Shown here one piece after another: positions 23,591 through 35,905 of a stretch of DNA of 64,000 bases. This DNA is from Odontesthes bonariensis (lineage: Eukaryota > Chordata > Actinopteri > Atheriniformes > Atherinopsidae), in contig NC_134510.1 in NCBI RefSeq assembly GCF_027942865.1, forward strand, positions 35,022,663 to 35,086,662. Direction: 5' to 3'. How positions within the stretch are numbered: the stretch's first letter is position 1; each line of letters begins with the position of its first letter. Below the pieces are notes generated by a model. It made no database searches. It was not told the origin of the DNA and saw nothing but the letters and a program-made list of their open reading frames with translations. The position numbers and the translations under genes are program-made.

Positions 23591-25289
23591 TTCCTCACTA
23601 TAATCAGTTTTACAGAGACTGTATTGATCTCTAAGCAGTGGAAGGACAGCCCACAAAAAATAACTTCCCCAAAGGAAAATATTGCATATGAAAATTACAC
23701 CAAGAATTTTTTGATTTTTCCCAAACGAGGGCCGGCTCTCTCTGCATGGCTCTTTGAGAGGGCCGGAGATTTTCCATGTAAATAACAGGAAATATGCCTT
23801 CTGCATATTGTGGGGGGGGTTAAAGTAAAATATGAAATCAAAATATAACCTTTTATATGTGCATTTGATAAAGAAAATGCTGTTTTTTTATTAAAAGACT
23901 CATGTACATAAAATGAGAACAAAAATAATCTCTTTTGTGGGTCAGAAACCACAAAGATTCTTTGTTTCCAGCTGCTCTGGTGGGAGAATTTGGTGCTTTT
24001 CTGTAATTTTAAATCTCTATAATCAATAAATGGGGTTTGGACCCTTAGCCTTAATTATTGCAAAAGGCATTTTCACTATTTTGTGAAAATTCATTCACCA
24101 AATACATCTTATTTCTTATATCCAGTATGTGTGCACCATTTAAAATGGCTCTCCTCTTTGGTAAGGACATAAAATGGAATTTGCATGATTTTAAAGGCGA
24201 TGACTATGAGGCCCAGTGTGTGTGTGCATTTATATGTGCATGCAAACACGCACATTTATTGGCCCATTTGCATGCTTGCTATGCAGTTGCTGTGTTGTCC
24301 TGTGGTTTCGGGCCATCTGTATTCACGGTTGTGTTGCATGTGCTTGCTGCTGGTGTTGTTGCTACTTGTGCTTTCTTTTTTCTTTTTTCTTTGTTGTTGT
24401 TGTTGTTGTTGTTGTTTTGTTTCTCAGTTTTTTCAACTTACAGGTGCTCATGGTGGTTTTTCCGCCTGGATTCCCCACAGAGGCCACAGGATATCTTCCG
24501 TTTGGTTTCTTGTGACATGAACCACCTAATTTGCAATGATAATTATAGCACAAGACTTTTTACTCTGTGCTGTGTGTTCAACCCAGTCTCAAAGCTATTT
24601 GTTTGTGTTTAGACACAATTTTCACTGTTTTTATCTGCTATGGGACACAATAACTTCACAGAGGAATGCAGTGTCATATCATTTTGTATAATAGTCACGA
24701 AACCATTGATGCATCACATTTAACAGGCAGCAAGGTCCACATTTGGAGGTCGAACAGACTGAACTACCGGAGCTACCGACACACTGTCCAGCAGGAGAGC
24801 CATGTTCAATTACCGTCCTATTTTGTTGTTTTACACATTACAAACTACTTGGTTAACCTTTTCCATTAGAAATACATGGTTAGATATAATATAATAATTG
24901 TACTGCATCAAAATATCCTTTTCTTGGATTACTGGCTGATGAGTCCTGCTCTCTCAGCTTTTTTTATATAAACATATATTTAACAATCTAATAAAACATA
25001 TGTCTACTTTCTGTGTTGGTGATCTGATTGATGAGTTAAACCAAGCATCGCCATTGGTTACTCAGCAAGGTGAGGTAAAAAAGTGTGACACAAGTTTTGT
25101 CCTTGCAGAATTGACTCGTATCTTCAGACTCAGTGGCGGCTCCTGACAAATTTCTCAGGCCGGGCAATATTAGCGATGATGACTAAAGTGACCCGTTCAA
25201 TGGGTAAATTAATAAGTAACAAGTCAGTTGTCACTATTTATATTTTTCTGGTCAACTCACATTCTTCTATTGGTCCTGAAATGACTTTT
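23591..25289 (+). repeat. Tandem unit 1 (1,699 bp): lectin promoter piece fused to a repeat
   Basis: The first ~120 bases match the gene A/B/C upstream block up to the octamer motif (TTTTCCTCACTATA, TCTAAGCAGTGGAAGGACAG, TTGCATATGAAAATTACACC), but stop before the TATA box. The rest (from about 23710) matches the repeat at 16302. It includes a (GTT)n run near 24391-24416 and, near 25120, a CAGTGGCGGCTCCTGAC motif of hAT type. ORFs of up to 184 codons in the repeat are low-complexity and not conserved in frame between units. Confidence 0.85.
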
Positions 25290-26968
25290 TTCCTCACTAT
25301 AGTCAGTTTTATAGAGACTGTATTGATCTCTAAGCAGTGGAAGGACAGCCCACAAAAAATAACTTCCCCAAAGGAAAATATTGCATATGAAAATTACACC
25401 AAGAATTTCTCAATTTTTCCCAAACGAGGGCCGGCTCTCTCTGCATGGCTCTTTGAGAGGGCCGGAGAATTTCCATGTAAATAACAGGAAATATGCCTAC
25501 TGCATATTGTGGGGGGGTTAGAGTAAAATATGAAATAAAAACATAACCTTTTAGATGTGCATTTGACAAAGAAAATGCTGTTTTTTATTAAAAGACTCAT
25601 GTACATAAAATGAGAACAAAAATAATCTCTTTTGTGGGTCAGAAACCACAAAGATTCTTTGTTTCCAGCTGCTCTGGTGGGAGAATTTGGTGCTTTTCTG
25701 TAATTTTGAATATCTAAGATCAATAAATGGGGTTTGGACAATAGGCCTTAATTATTGCAAAAGGCATTTTCACTATTTTGTGAAAATTCATTCACCAAGT
25801 ACATCTTATTTCTTATATCCAGTATGTGTGCACCATTTAAAATGGCTCTCCTCTTTAGTATGGACATAAAATGGAATTTGCATGATTTTAAAGGCTCTGA
25901 CTATGGGGCCCAGTGTGTGTGTGTGCATTTATATGTGCATGCAAACACGCACATTTATTGGCCCAGTCGCATGCTTGCAATGCAGTTGCTGTGTTGTCCT
26001 GTGGTTTCGGGCCATCTGTATCCACGGTTGTGTTGCATGTGCTTGCTGCTGGTGTTGTTGCTACTTGTGCTTTCTTTTTTCTTTGTTGTTGTTGTTTTTT
26101 TTCTCAGTTTTTTCAACTTACAGGTGCTCCTTGTGGTTCTCTGCCTGGATTCCCCATAGAGGCCACAGGATATCTTCCGTTTGGTTTCTTGTGACATTAA
26201 CGACCTAATTTGCAATGATAATTATACCACAAGACGTTTTACTCTGTGCTATGTGTTCAACCCAGTCTCAAAGCTATTGGTTTGTGTTTAGACACAATTT
26301 TCACTGTTTTTATCTGCTATGGGACACAATAACTTTAAAGATGAACGCAGTGTCATATCATTTTGTATAATAGTCATGAAACCGCTGATGCATCACATTT
26401 AACAGTTAACAAGGTCCAGATTTGGAGGTCGAACAGACTGAACTACCGGAGCTACCGACACACTGTCCAGCAGGACAGCCATGTTCAATTACCGTCCTGT
26501 TTTGTTGTTTTACACATTACAAACTACTTGGTTAACCTTTTCCATTAGAAATACATGGTTAGATATAATATAATAATTGTACTGCATCAAAATATCCTTT
26601 TCTTGGATTACTGGCTGATGAGTCCTGCTCCCTCAGCTTTTTTTATATAAACATATATTTAACAATCTAATAAAACATATGTCTACTTTCTGTGTTGGTG
26701 ATCTGATTGATGAGTTAAACCAAGCATCGCCATTGGTTACTCAGCAAGGTGAGGTAAAAAAGTGTGACACAAGTTTTGTCCTTGCAGAATTGACTCGTAT
26801 CTTCAGACTCAGTGGCGGCTCCTGACAAATTTCTCAGGCCGGGCAATATTAGCGATGATGACTAAAGTGACCCGTTCAATGGGTAAATTAATAAGTAACA
26901 AGTCAGTTGTCACTATTTATATTTTTCTGGTCAACTCACATTCTTCTATTGGTCCTGAAATGACTTTT
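25290..26968 (+). repeat. Tandem unit 2 (1,679 bp)
   Basis: Nearly the same sequence as unit 1, offset by 1,699 bases, with a shorter (GTT)n run near 26083. The next unit starts 1,679 bases on. The very high identity with unit 3 suggests recent amplification or gene conversion. Confidence 0.85.
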
Positions 26969-28187
26969 TTCCTCACTATAGTCAGTTTTATAGAGACTGT
27001 ATTGATCTCTAAGCAGTGGAAGGACAGCCCACAAAAAATAACTTCCCCAAAGGAAAATATTGCATATGAAAATTACACCAAGAATTTCTCAATTTTTCCC
27101 AAACTTTTTCTAAAGAAGGCCGGCTCGCTCTGCATGGCTCTTTGAGAGGGCCGGAGAATTTCCATGTAAATAACAGGAAATATGCCTACTGCATATTGTG
27201 GGGGGGTTAGAGTAAAATATGAAATAAAAACATAACCTTTTAGATGTGCATTTGACAAAGAAAATGCTGTTTTTTTTTTATTAAAAGACTCATGTACATA
27301 AAATGAGAACAAAAATAATCTCTTTTGTGGGTCAGAAACCACAAAGATTCTTTGTTTCCAGCTGCTCTGGTGGGAGAATTTGGTGCTTTTCTGTAATTTT
27401 GAATATCTAAGATCAATAAATGGGGTTTGGACCCTTAGCCTTAATTATTGCAAAAGGCATTTTCACTATTTTGTGAAAATTCATTCACCAAATACATCTT
27501 ATTTCTTAAATCCAGTATGTGTGCACCATTTAAAATGGCTCTCCTCTTTGGTAAGGACATAAAATGGAATTTGCATGATTTTAAAGGTTCTGACTATGGG
27601 GCCCAGTGTGTGTGTGTGCATTTATATGTGCATGCAAACACGCACATTTATTGGCCCAGTCGCATGCTTGCAATGCAGTTGCTGTGTTGTCCTGTGGTTT
27701 CGGGCCATCTGTATCCACGGTTGTGTTGCATGTGCTTGCTGCTGGTGTTGTTGCTACTTGTGCTTTCTTTTTTCTTTGTTGTTGTTGTTTTGTTTTTTTC
27801 TCTGTTTTTTCAAGTTAAAGGTGCTCCTGGTGGTTTTTCCGCCTGGATTCCCCACAGAGGCCACGGGATGTCTTCCGTTTGGTTTCTTGTGACATTAACG
27901 ACCTAATTTGCAATGATAATTATACCACAAGACGTTTTACTCTGTGCTATGTGTTCAACCCAGTCTCAAAGCTATTGGTTTGTGTTTAGACACAATTTTC
28001 ACTGTTTTTATCTGCTATGGGACACAATAACTTTAAAGATGAACGCAGTGTCATATCATTTTGTATAATAGTCATGAAACCGCTGATGCATCACATTTAA
28101 CAGTTAACAAGGTCCAGATTTGGAGGTCGAACAGACTGAACTACCGGAGCTACCGCTACTGCCTGATGAGTCCTGCTCCCTCAGCTT

Positions 28188-28232
<45 letters not shown>

Positions 28233-28420
28233 CACACACATACACAAGTTTTGTCCTTGCAGAATTGACTCGTATCTTCAGACTCAGTGGCGGCTTCTGA
28301 CAAATTTCTCTGGGCGGGCAATGGTAGCGATATGACTTAAGTGACCCATTCAATGGGTAAATTAATAAGTAACAAGTCAGTTGTCACTATTTATATTTTT
28401 CTGGTCAACTCACATTCTTC
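26969..28420 (+). repeat. Tandem unit 3, shortened, interrupted by a transposon
   Basis: As units 1 and 2, but the 24775-25080-type segment is missing near 28155 and a TA/CA run replaces it. The unit stops at the target site of the transposon at 28425; the right-hand remainder continues after it at 29645 as the gene-B upstream block. So the array runs directly into the gene-B promoter. Confidence 0.8.
28187..28245. repeat. (TA)n/(CA)n microsatellite
   Basis: About 17 TA repeats followed by CA/ACAT repeats, inside unit 3, replacing the poly-T/TATA stretch of the other units. Confidence 0.85.
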
Positions 28421-28455
28421 TATAGGGCTCGGGCACACGCGTTGCATTCTGGGAT

Positions 28456-28780
28456 ATGGTCGCCATATTGGAGGCACAATCTCGTAAACAAACCCTGAGG
28501 CAAGACGGAGATCAAGGACCAAACAGTGAGAGAAAAGTGAGAGAAAAGCATGTTAAAATCGAAGGAAGGATGTGGGATATACCGGGATACATTACAGAAG
28601 GAAGCCAGAGATCGGTACATGCAGAAGATTGGCGTTATAAACGGACTGGACCCTTATGAAATACCGAGCAAGGAATGGATTGTCGACGAAGATTTACTTC
28701 CTAAGTTCACCCTTTCGGACATAATTGCGTATATAGTATGTGGTGTCAGTGCTTATACTTTGCAACAGTTTCAATTCTAA
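28456..28780 (+). pseudogene. Transposon-associated protein, N-terminal fragment, frame-shifted
   Basis: In one frame (from 28456) lies WDIPGYITEGSQR; in the next (from 28550) YMQKIGVINGLDPYEIPSKE, then WIVDEDLLPKFTLSDIIAYI and VCGVSAYTLQQF before a stop. The 'DPYEIPSKEW...LPKFTLSDIIAY' sequence is the same fish family as the block at 7499-7870 ('NPSPYMGKDLKAYKSL'), in an earlier part of the protein. No further domains. A relic, not a gene. Confidence 0.6.
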
Positions 28781-29400
28781 TGACACTTTACACTTTTGTC
28801 ATTTTACTCTACTTGTAAATAAATAATGAAACACACACACTTGGCTGTATCTCAAAGCATATTTATTTCAGACGACTTCAACTTTGCACAAGACTCCTGC
28901 TCATGGTGGTCAGAGTACAACATACAGACACAATCTTGTCAAAGAATGTTTTGTCTTCACCTTCGCATGGCAAAACTATGTTGATAGGTACTTTTGCTGA
29001 CAAAAAGGTGTATTGTTTCTGACAGTTCCAATCACCCTTTCCATGTGAATTTGGAGATGGGCAATTTTCCTTGTATTTTCCACATTAAATTAAGATTAAG
29101 ATCAGATTTATTGTCATGTATACATGCATACACACGAAATTTGTCCTCCGCTTTTAACCCATTGAGACATCCCTTGCTTCCAACTGACAGTGTCCTCTTG
29201 TGAAGGCGGGGATCTTTACCTCAGCACACAAAAGTCTGTAACTTACCAGAATGAAAATGCAGAGAACACACTCTCATCGACACCGGGATTGAATGGAAAG
29301 TTATGCTTGGTCGTCTTACAGCAGCGATCCATGCTAGTCGACGACGCTTTGTTATCTCGGACACTTGGTCTCCGTGGGTGTGCCTCCAAGCAGGAAACCG

Positions 29401-29487
29401 TTAAAAAGATAAACCATTTACGATTTCCCCCCCATTCCTGTCACGGCTTACGCTATTGCACCCCACGACACAGCAACGTGCGACCAT
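29401..29487 (-). pseudogene. THAP zinc-finger exon start
   Basis: From an ATG at 29487 the minus-strand frame gives MVARCCVVGCNSVSRDRN, then GGEIVNGLSF, and continues into sequence with no further THAP features before the element's interior. C-x4-C and the following polar segment are typical of a THAP start. Only the first third of the domain is preserved. Confidence 0.6.
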
Positions 29488-29644
29488 AGTGGCAAAGACA
29501 ATAAGTAAAATAGATAAACCAACGAAGAAAGTTCCGAGACCAGGCGGGAGTACGTCTGCTTGCAGTGGAAAACAATGTAAACAAAACAGTTCTGAGCCTC
29601 CAGTATGGCCGCCGCTCACGTAGTGACGTCACGTGCCCGAGCCC

Positions 29645-29862
29645 TATAGGTCCTGAAATGACATCTTTTCCTCACTATAGTCAGTTTTACAGAGACTGTG
29701 TTGATCTCTAAGCAGTGGAAGGACAGCCCACAAAAAAAAACTTGCCCAAAGGAAAACTTTGCATATGAAAATTACACCAAGAACTCCTTATACAGTTACA
29801 CGTCTGACTTTCAGTTTAATTCATACCGGACTTCGTAACCTCCAGACGTTGTACTCAGACTT
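29645..29862 (+). promoter_or_regulatory. Gene B upstream block and candidate first exon
   Basis: Same octamer-like motif (TTTGCATATGAAAATTACAC) and TTATACA as in gene A, with a GTAAGT donor at 29863. The splice acceptor at 30403-30412 (TTGTTTGCAG) gives a 5' UTR exon ending 12 bases before the ATG. This block is the fourth copy of the promoter piece carried by the tandem units. Confidence 0.5.
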
Positions 29863-30423
29863 GTAAGTAACTTTAATATTTCCAATGTACTTATCAGATG
29901 AATAGAGTATCAAACCTTTACAATGTGACTGAAAGACTCACATGGAGCTAGTTTTTAAATCATACAGTCAACTTTTAGTTGAGTTTCATTTGGTAAAAAT
30001 CTTCTTTATCGATGACAAAATCAAAACCTTTGATGGTTTATAGCTGTGAACAAGTACAGACTAAGTTAGTTACTGAGTTTACATATAAATTTGACCATCA
30101 GTCAACAGGAAACTAATCAGGCAATATACTAACAATGATAAATTTATTTTGGGCTCATCTTCGTAAAGAACCACAAACTTTCTTTTGTTGCAATCTGTTT
30201 TTTCTTGGTTATTTTGTTTGTTTTAATGATTGTAAGCTGGATAAATTTTAGCGTACATAATTTTGGATGATTCAAGTTTTCAACCAGTAGAGATCTCACT
30301 CAGGCAGAACAAACCAAGAGTCAACAAGTATTTATTTGGAAATATTTGCAAATAAATAGTCATGCAGAAGCTTTACAGCTGGTTTTATGTCACATTATCT
30401 TCTTGTTTGCAGTAAACATCAAA

Positions 30424-33400
30424 ATGGATGGGTTCATGATGATGATGACTGCTCTGTTCTTTGGTAAGAGCATTAATGTTTCAGCATTATCGAGGAAATA
30501 AATGAGTGTTTCTCTTTTTCAATCATACCACATCGACAGGTGGTGACAGAAGACAGTTTTCTTCTATTGAAACAGAAAAAGGGGATAAAATCTAACAGTA
30601 TTTTACCAGTAAACAGTAACTGACTTTGTTAATTAAACAAAACACTGTTTATACCAACATTTTCTGCCCCATAATACAAAAAGAAAAAAGAGTGTTCATA
30701 TTTGAGCACTCTGATCTAAGCTTTAAAGGAATAATTGCTGTGAGTTTTAAGGACTTCACCATAATTTAGTTTAATTTGTTTAAATGATTCAATAAACACT
30801 AACTACATCCTCCATCTGTATGTAGGACTTGACCTCAGCTCCTGCTCACAGTGCCCCGCGCGTCATTACCACTATGTTAACTTACCAATGAATTGGACCG
30901 ACGCTCAACAGTACTGCAGAGACAAATACACCGACTTGGCCACCTTCGAAAGCATGGATGATATAAGCAGGCTGAAAGCTGATTTCTCTTATTCCTATGC
31001 GTGGATCGGACTCTGGGATGACCCCAAGTCCTGGAAAACTTCCATGGGCAATGACACCAACTCTTGGAGATGGTCAACCACCGGGGAAACGAGCAAAACC
31101 GGTTTCCAGATGTGGGATTTTTCTCAACCAAATTACGAAGGGGCAAAGGAAACGTGTGGATCGATGGACTATAAAGGAATATGGTTTGATATGGATTGTT
31201 CCCAGATCAGAAACTTTATTTGCTACAATGGTAAGTCATGTTTTATAGATTTAATCCAATGATTTTTAAAAGATTTTTTAATAAATAGTAATAAAAGGTG
31301 TCTCCTCCGGTGCAGCAATGCTTCTCTTTATGCCTCTTACTATGGAAGACCCTGAGTGCCAAGTATATAAAACTTTACGCACGTCTTACTAACTATAACT
31401 ATAATAGATTCTATTTAAATGAGAAAACATATACATTCATATGATGCATGTTCAATTTTCAGGAGATTTGAAGAAAAACCTGTCTTCAGTCCTGAATAAT
31501 TAAACAGTCTGAAATACAGTTAAACTGATACAAAACTTACACTTGTCAATCTCTGCACAATAATCTTGGAACATTCTTATTGTCGAGTTCAAAAATACCA
31601 AAATTCAGCCAACTGGAGAACAATGGGCCTCATGCAAGAACATTTTCGAATTTTTATTCTAAATTTCTCTTATTTTTTTCGTCCGAACACGCCATGTCAG
31701 ACTCAACAAACGCTCTTAAGGCGAGACACTACAGGTGAATAGGGTAATATTTTGAAATAATAGACATCACCATGAAACTTCCTCAGTTGATTACTTATAC
31801 AAGTATGAAAAAAAATGTATACCAAGTTTTAGAAATTTGTTTAGTTCTGCAAATTAGGCAATATCTCATTAAATATGCGCAAATTTGCATATATTTCCGG
31901 AAGCTAGATCTGAACGTATGAGAAAGCCAGGTGAAAAATTATTTTTTCATTTTGTTTACACACAAAATGAAAAGAAAATAACAGAAGGATTTCAGGATAT
32001 CTGCTTTTATTTCCTAGGAAATCAAAATATACTGTCCATAGCCCAAAAAACATAGATTTTCGCCATACTTTTTATTATAATGTCACATAAATCAGGTCAG
32101 GAATTATTTATCAACAAATCCTTCTGTAAATATCTTCAGAATACTGCTAAGTGTACAACTGGAAAGTTTGGTGTCAGTAGGTGCTCCAAAGGCTGAGATA
32201 TTGATACTGGAAAAATACAAAAAACTGATTTTGAGAAAACGGCATTTAAAGATTCAAATAGGGGAATTCAATATATTTGTAATAGAAACAATTGCTAAAA
32301 AACAGAAGAAATGTTCAGGCCCTTAATAATACTAATATTGAATAAAATAGTATTATTAATAAAGAATACAAGCTCAATAAAATACAATAAAAGATCTTTT
32401 TCTTTGAAAGTTGTGGTGTTTTGGGGCATTTTCGGAGCGTCAGAGTCCACCACGTGATGCGTCTGAGCGAATCACGTTAGCAGAAACGAGCAGCAGCCAA
32501 TGAGATTTCGTCATGAGCTATAAATCCGCCTTTAGACATTCACGATTGGTTACTGATAGAAAGGAAGTGCCGTTATTTGGGTGACATATCATTGTGCAGC
32601 AGACTCGGAGCTTTCCAAAGATACGGGTCATGACAGACTTCAATATGCGCCAAAACAACAACAAATCTGCTTTAAAGTCTAAAGTGCGACCTTTGTTTAC
32701 TGAAGAAGCATGGATGCCTTGAGAACTGTGGTTATTATTATTTTGCAGGCGCTGTTTACTGCCTTGATTTTACACGCCCAAGTCGTACTCCCAGAGGAAT
32801 AGCGTGACAATTTCGCAAGTCCCGGTCCTCACTCCTGTCGCTGTCGGAATTATTACGTCCTCATATCGAGGGGCAGTCCACTGTCATGCGATCACCTGTC
32901 AGTGTGCTCAAAAAAGTTGCGTTCACACTTTATTATTTAGTTGACGAGGGCAGATTGCGCAAAAGAGCAAATGCATTTGGGTTGTCAAGACAGGTGAAAA
33001 CGCAGATGTTCGATAATGTGTGGAAGGTGTTTTTTTCGAAAACGAGGTAATGTGGATACAGATTATTTTATAAACGGAAGGGGGGAAATATTCGGTTTTA
33101 AAAATACCCGGCTACGTGTGTACAAAGCCTCAAGTTCTGCTTTCAGAGATCAAAAATGGAAAATATGTCATTTTTAGCAGTGTCAGCAGTGGAATTACGG
33201 AACCTGCTAAAGCGAAGAAATGGGAAGTAGTTACGAGTGCTGTTAATTCCGTGTCACCTGTAGATTGTAATGTCACCAAAATAAAGAAGAAATGGTTTGA
33301 TATGAAAATGGCTTAAAAAAAAAAACGTCTCGCCATGACCGCTCGATGACTGCAACTAAAGCCGTGCAATCAGTTGTTGCCTCATCATGATGGCACTTTG

Positions 33401-35262
33401 ATGGGACGGTCCATGAGGGGGGTCTTCTGGCACCACACCTTCTGGTCTGCCTGGGCTAGTTCAGGTAGTGGGAGACCCTCGTTCATGGCAATATTGTGCA
33501 AAATGCAGCATGCCTTCTCTGGGCTATAGAGCAGTTTGCCCCGTGCTGTATAGAGACGCACCCACCTGGCCTTCAGCTTATGGGTGCTTTTATGTGTATA
33601 TGTGTGCAGTCTTTTACTCCGATTATAAACTGATGATAGTTTTGATGACCAAGGGGAGCGCACGACTCCAATCTCCCTCTGAAAGGTTCCTGTGGCCAAA
33701 AATCCAAAGGTGGTGAGGACCTGGACGTGTGGTGGAATTGGGTTTGATGGGCGTGTTTCTCTCTGGAGTTGTGGCTCTAGCAAGCTGCATATTTGCAGCA
33801 GCACAGTCCTTGGCAGTCTTAATCGCGATATCAGCCATTTGTCTGTCTCTGCAAGGACATCGACACGTTCTCTTCAAGAGCCTGAGTCTCATCCAAAAGC
33901 AACAAGTCAGCCGCTGGTTACACTTCCCATTGACCTTGTTATATACAGAGTCAAATTAACAGAACAGAATAATGTCAGCATCATTATGGGGTATAATATA
34001 TTGATTTATGTTTGCTTCAAAGTAATTAAATATACAATCTTTTGACCTTTAGTCAAGCAAACTTGATTGGAATAACAGCGGACTATTTTACGAAACTCCT
34101 ACGACAGGTCTGGATCACTCGTGAATTCTGTTCGTACCTGAAAGAAAACGTAAAATAAGAAAAAATTGGTGAATGCGCAAATTCTTTAAAATCACTCATA
34201 CGGACAACTTAAGAACAAATCTGTTCGTATGAACGGTTGTTGCATGAGGCCCATTAAGTGAAGAATGCAATGCACCACTGAGAGAACGTTGGAGTCTTTA
34301 GTTATCTAAATGTAGAGGGAGCTGCTATTTCATGACCTTGTGCGAATGTTCTCTAAATTATAATTCATGGCTCAACAGGCTACCCTTAGGAGAACCACAA
34401 GCTGGCAGGTTTCCAGTAAATAGTTCTTGTTGGCTTCTATCTAAGCACTTGGGAACAGCTGAGCAGTTGTTATCAATATCTTCATCATTGTGCAAAAACA
34501 AACTGAAATGCAGCAGAAGAGGAATAATTGAACTTCCACTGGTTTATTTTCTGTTGCAGTTACAAAGCAAAACAAGAAAAACTATGTGTACATCTCACAA
34601 GGGGAAACATGGAAGTCTGCTCAAGAGTACTGCAGGAAACACTACACGGACTTAGCAATGATTGAAAATGAGGAAGAAAACACTGAGGCTTTCAGGACAA
34701 AACCATCTGCAAATGCACCTTGGATCGGTCTGTACAGAGTTCCATGGACTTGGTCCGACAAGAGCAAAAGCTCCTTCACCAACTGGGACCCTAACAACTC
34801 CGCTGGTGATAACGAACACTGTGTGATGGAAAATAATTTGCACAAGTGGCATGATGCGGTCTGTAGTTACAAGAATCCATTCATCTGCCATCAAGGTGAT
34901 TATTCATTACGTTATAAAGAAATACATTTTCTTTTCAGTTAAAATGTGTCCCATTATTTCTGACTCAGTGTTTATGTTCAGTTTCAAGGATGACCTCCAC
35001 TTTCAAGATAACGACTGAGACTGATGCTGACCTGACTGATCCAGCTGTTTACAGCCAGGTCCTCCAGCAGGTAAAACTTTCTGTCCCCGTTTTTATTTCA
35101 GTATAATTTATGGTTATGTCGGTGACTGCTTATTTAATTCCTCTTCAGATGAACGACTTGCTGACACGTCAGGGATTGACTGACTTCAAACTGCGATGGA
35201 AGAGTCCACCCAAAAAACTGAAAAAAAAGACTGAGAGGAATTCACAAAACTCAGTGATTTAA
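30424..35262 (+). CDS. Gene B: secreted double C-type lectin domain protein (CLEC20A-like)
   Basis: Exons: 30424-30463, 30826-31230, 34560-34895, 34982-35070, 35149-35262; phases as in gene A; 327 residues. CTLD1 is almost the gene-A sequence until the ligand loop, where GQPDYIWAKETC becomes SQPNYEGAKETC and the following segment is different (GIWFDMDCS). QPN lies between the galactose-type QPD and mannose-type EPN. CTLD2 differs from A near WIGL (KPSANAPWIGL) and in the loop (WDPNNSAGDNEHC). The tail is as in A. Intron 2 is 3.3 kb because it contains a Harbinger element; in gene A it is 0.75 kb. All cysteines are kept and there is no stop or frameshift, so it looks functional. Confidence 0.9.
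31720..33120. mobile_element. Second Harbinger-like insertion nested in gene B's Harbinger
   Basis: The gene-C copy reads straight through CGCTCTTAACTTGG; gene B breaks after CGCTCTTAA into GGCGAGACACTACAGGTG. The right edge is near 33120, where homology with gene C resumes. Within it, 32847-33020 on the plus strand reads ELLRPHIEG, SPVSVLKKVAFTLYYL, RLRKRANAFGLSRQ, the N-terminal region of a HARBI1-like transposase. Its catalytic part is gone. No target duplication established. Confidence 0.6.
33116..33316 (+). pseudogene. Harbinger Myb/SANT-like protein, truncated (gene B copy)
   Basis: The frame gives LLSEIKNGKYVIF, SSGITEPAKAKKWEVVTSAV and KIKKKWFDMKMA, which is the trihelix/Myb-SANT DNA-binding protein of Harbinger transposons. 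The N-terminal part was cut off by the nested insertion; the copy at 46602-46838 is more complete. Confidence 0.7.
33385..33890 (-). pseudogene. HARBI1-like transposase fragments (gene B copy)
   Basis: On the minus strand: RPSNPIPPHVQVLTTFGFLA, TGTFQREIGVVRS, then a deletion, then KARWVRLYTARGKLLYSPEK, CCILHNIAMNEGLPLPEL. N- and C-terminal parts are present but the middle with the first catalytic aspartate is deleted. The gene-C copy has the middle (with the aspartate of KDCTHIHIK) but lacks the KARW...SPEK segment, so the two copies carry complementary deletions. Confidence 0.75.
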
Positions 35263-35821
35263 ATCAAGGAAACAATCATGTACTCAACTGTTCTTAATGC
35301 CGTTTTGATTGTCTCTCTTCACTGTGGTGAACTGTACTTAAGCTTTTATGTAGTTTGACTTGAGTGGTATTTGATTTATAACCAAATCACATACACATAT
35401 ATATTTGTGTGGATAGGGATTTTCACTGGTACAACTTAAAACTGAATGCCATTAGATTTTAGTACCGGGTGATGTGGTAAAAGCCATGGTTACCTTGGCA
35501 GCAGCAAGTTTTATTAAGCATCTTATTAAATTATTAGGTCAGTCTAATTAAACATAAGAAGGAATTTAGAAACGTATGCAGATCAGAAGATTCTTTTTCT
35601 TTCTTTTGCATGAATATAAGTGACAGATTGAACCAAAGTGGCACTTTTACAAACAACTAATCATATGATATGCATTTTCAACAGAGCTTCGTAAAATAAT
35701 GACTTAAGTTCAATTCATATTTTTAAACACTGTTCAACTTTGATGTGTTTTTATTTACTGAGTGATTTGACTTTATTACTGTCATCAGCAGATAAGATAA
35801 CCTGGAACATGTTTTAAGATG

Positions 35822-35827
35822 AATAAA
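35822..35827 (+). terminator. Candidate polyadenylation signal, gene B
   Basis: AATAAA in the 3' flank shared with genes A and C, about 560 bases after the stop. Confidence 0.45.
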
Positions 35828-35905
35828 GATAATCTGAATAATAATGAGCTTGTTTTCTGATTTATCAACAAAAATAGAAAAAAAATATCCCAGCTCATCT
35901 GCGCC

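Larger units (their letters stand above)
28425..29644. mobile_element. Two-gene THAP transposon (copy 2)
   Basis: Terminal inverted repeats GGGCTCGGGCAC at both ends, flanked by TATA at 28421-28424 and 29645-29648. The paralogous empty sites at 25268 and 26947 read TATT, so the insertion is real and recent. Left end, plus strand: a frame-shifted coding block (28456-28780). Right end, minus strand: a THAP exon (29401-29487). The layout matches 7387-8470, although the termini differ. Confidence 0.85.
31625..34252 (-). mobile_element. PIF/Harbinger element in gene B intron 2, with nested insertion
   Basis: Termini GGGCCTCATGCAAGAAC and, reverse-complemented, GGGCCTCATGCAACAAC. It holds a Myb/SANT-like fragment on the plus strand (33116-33316) and transposase fragments on the minus strand (33385-33890), the two-gene layout of Harbinger. 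A target duplication could not be defined (flanks AAT / ATT). The same element at the same position of gene C (46341-48856) was inherited by duplication. Here a further insertion lies at 31720-33120. Confidence 0.85.

Noticed and set aside
24144..24163. ATGGCTCTCCTCTTTG followed by GTAAGG in each tandem unit, like the lectin signal exon's end
   Set aside because: Only about 15 bases resemble exon 1, the methionine-rich part is missing and no acceptor-flanked exon follows. Chance or a very old relic.
24058..27906. ORFs of up to 184 codons in the tandem units
   Set aside because: Composition is biased by TTG and TGTG runs, the frames differ between nearly identical units, and no domain is recognisable.
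33316..33340. GTCTCGCC motif near 33330 as the right terminus of the nested element that starts GGCGAGAC at 31720
   Set aside because: The same motif is present in the gene C copy, which lacks the insertion, so it belongs to the host Harbinger.
34252..34260. Target-site duplication for the Harbinger copies
   Set aside because: Left flank AAT, right flank ATT (B) or TTT (C); no consistent 3-bp duplication, so none is claimed.
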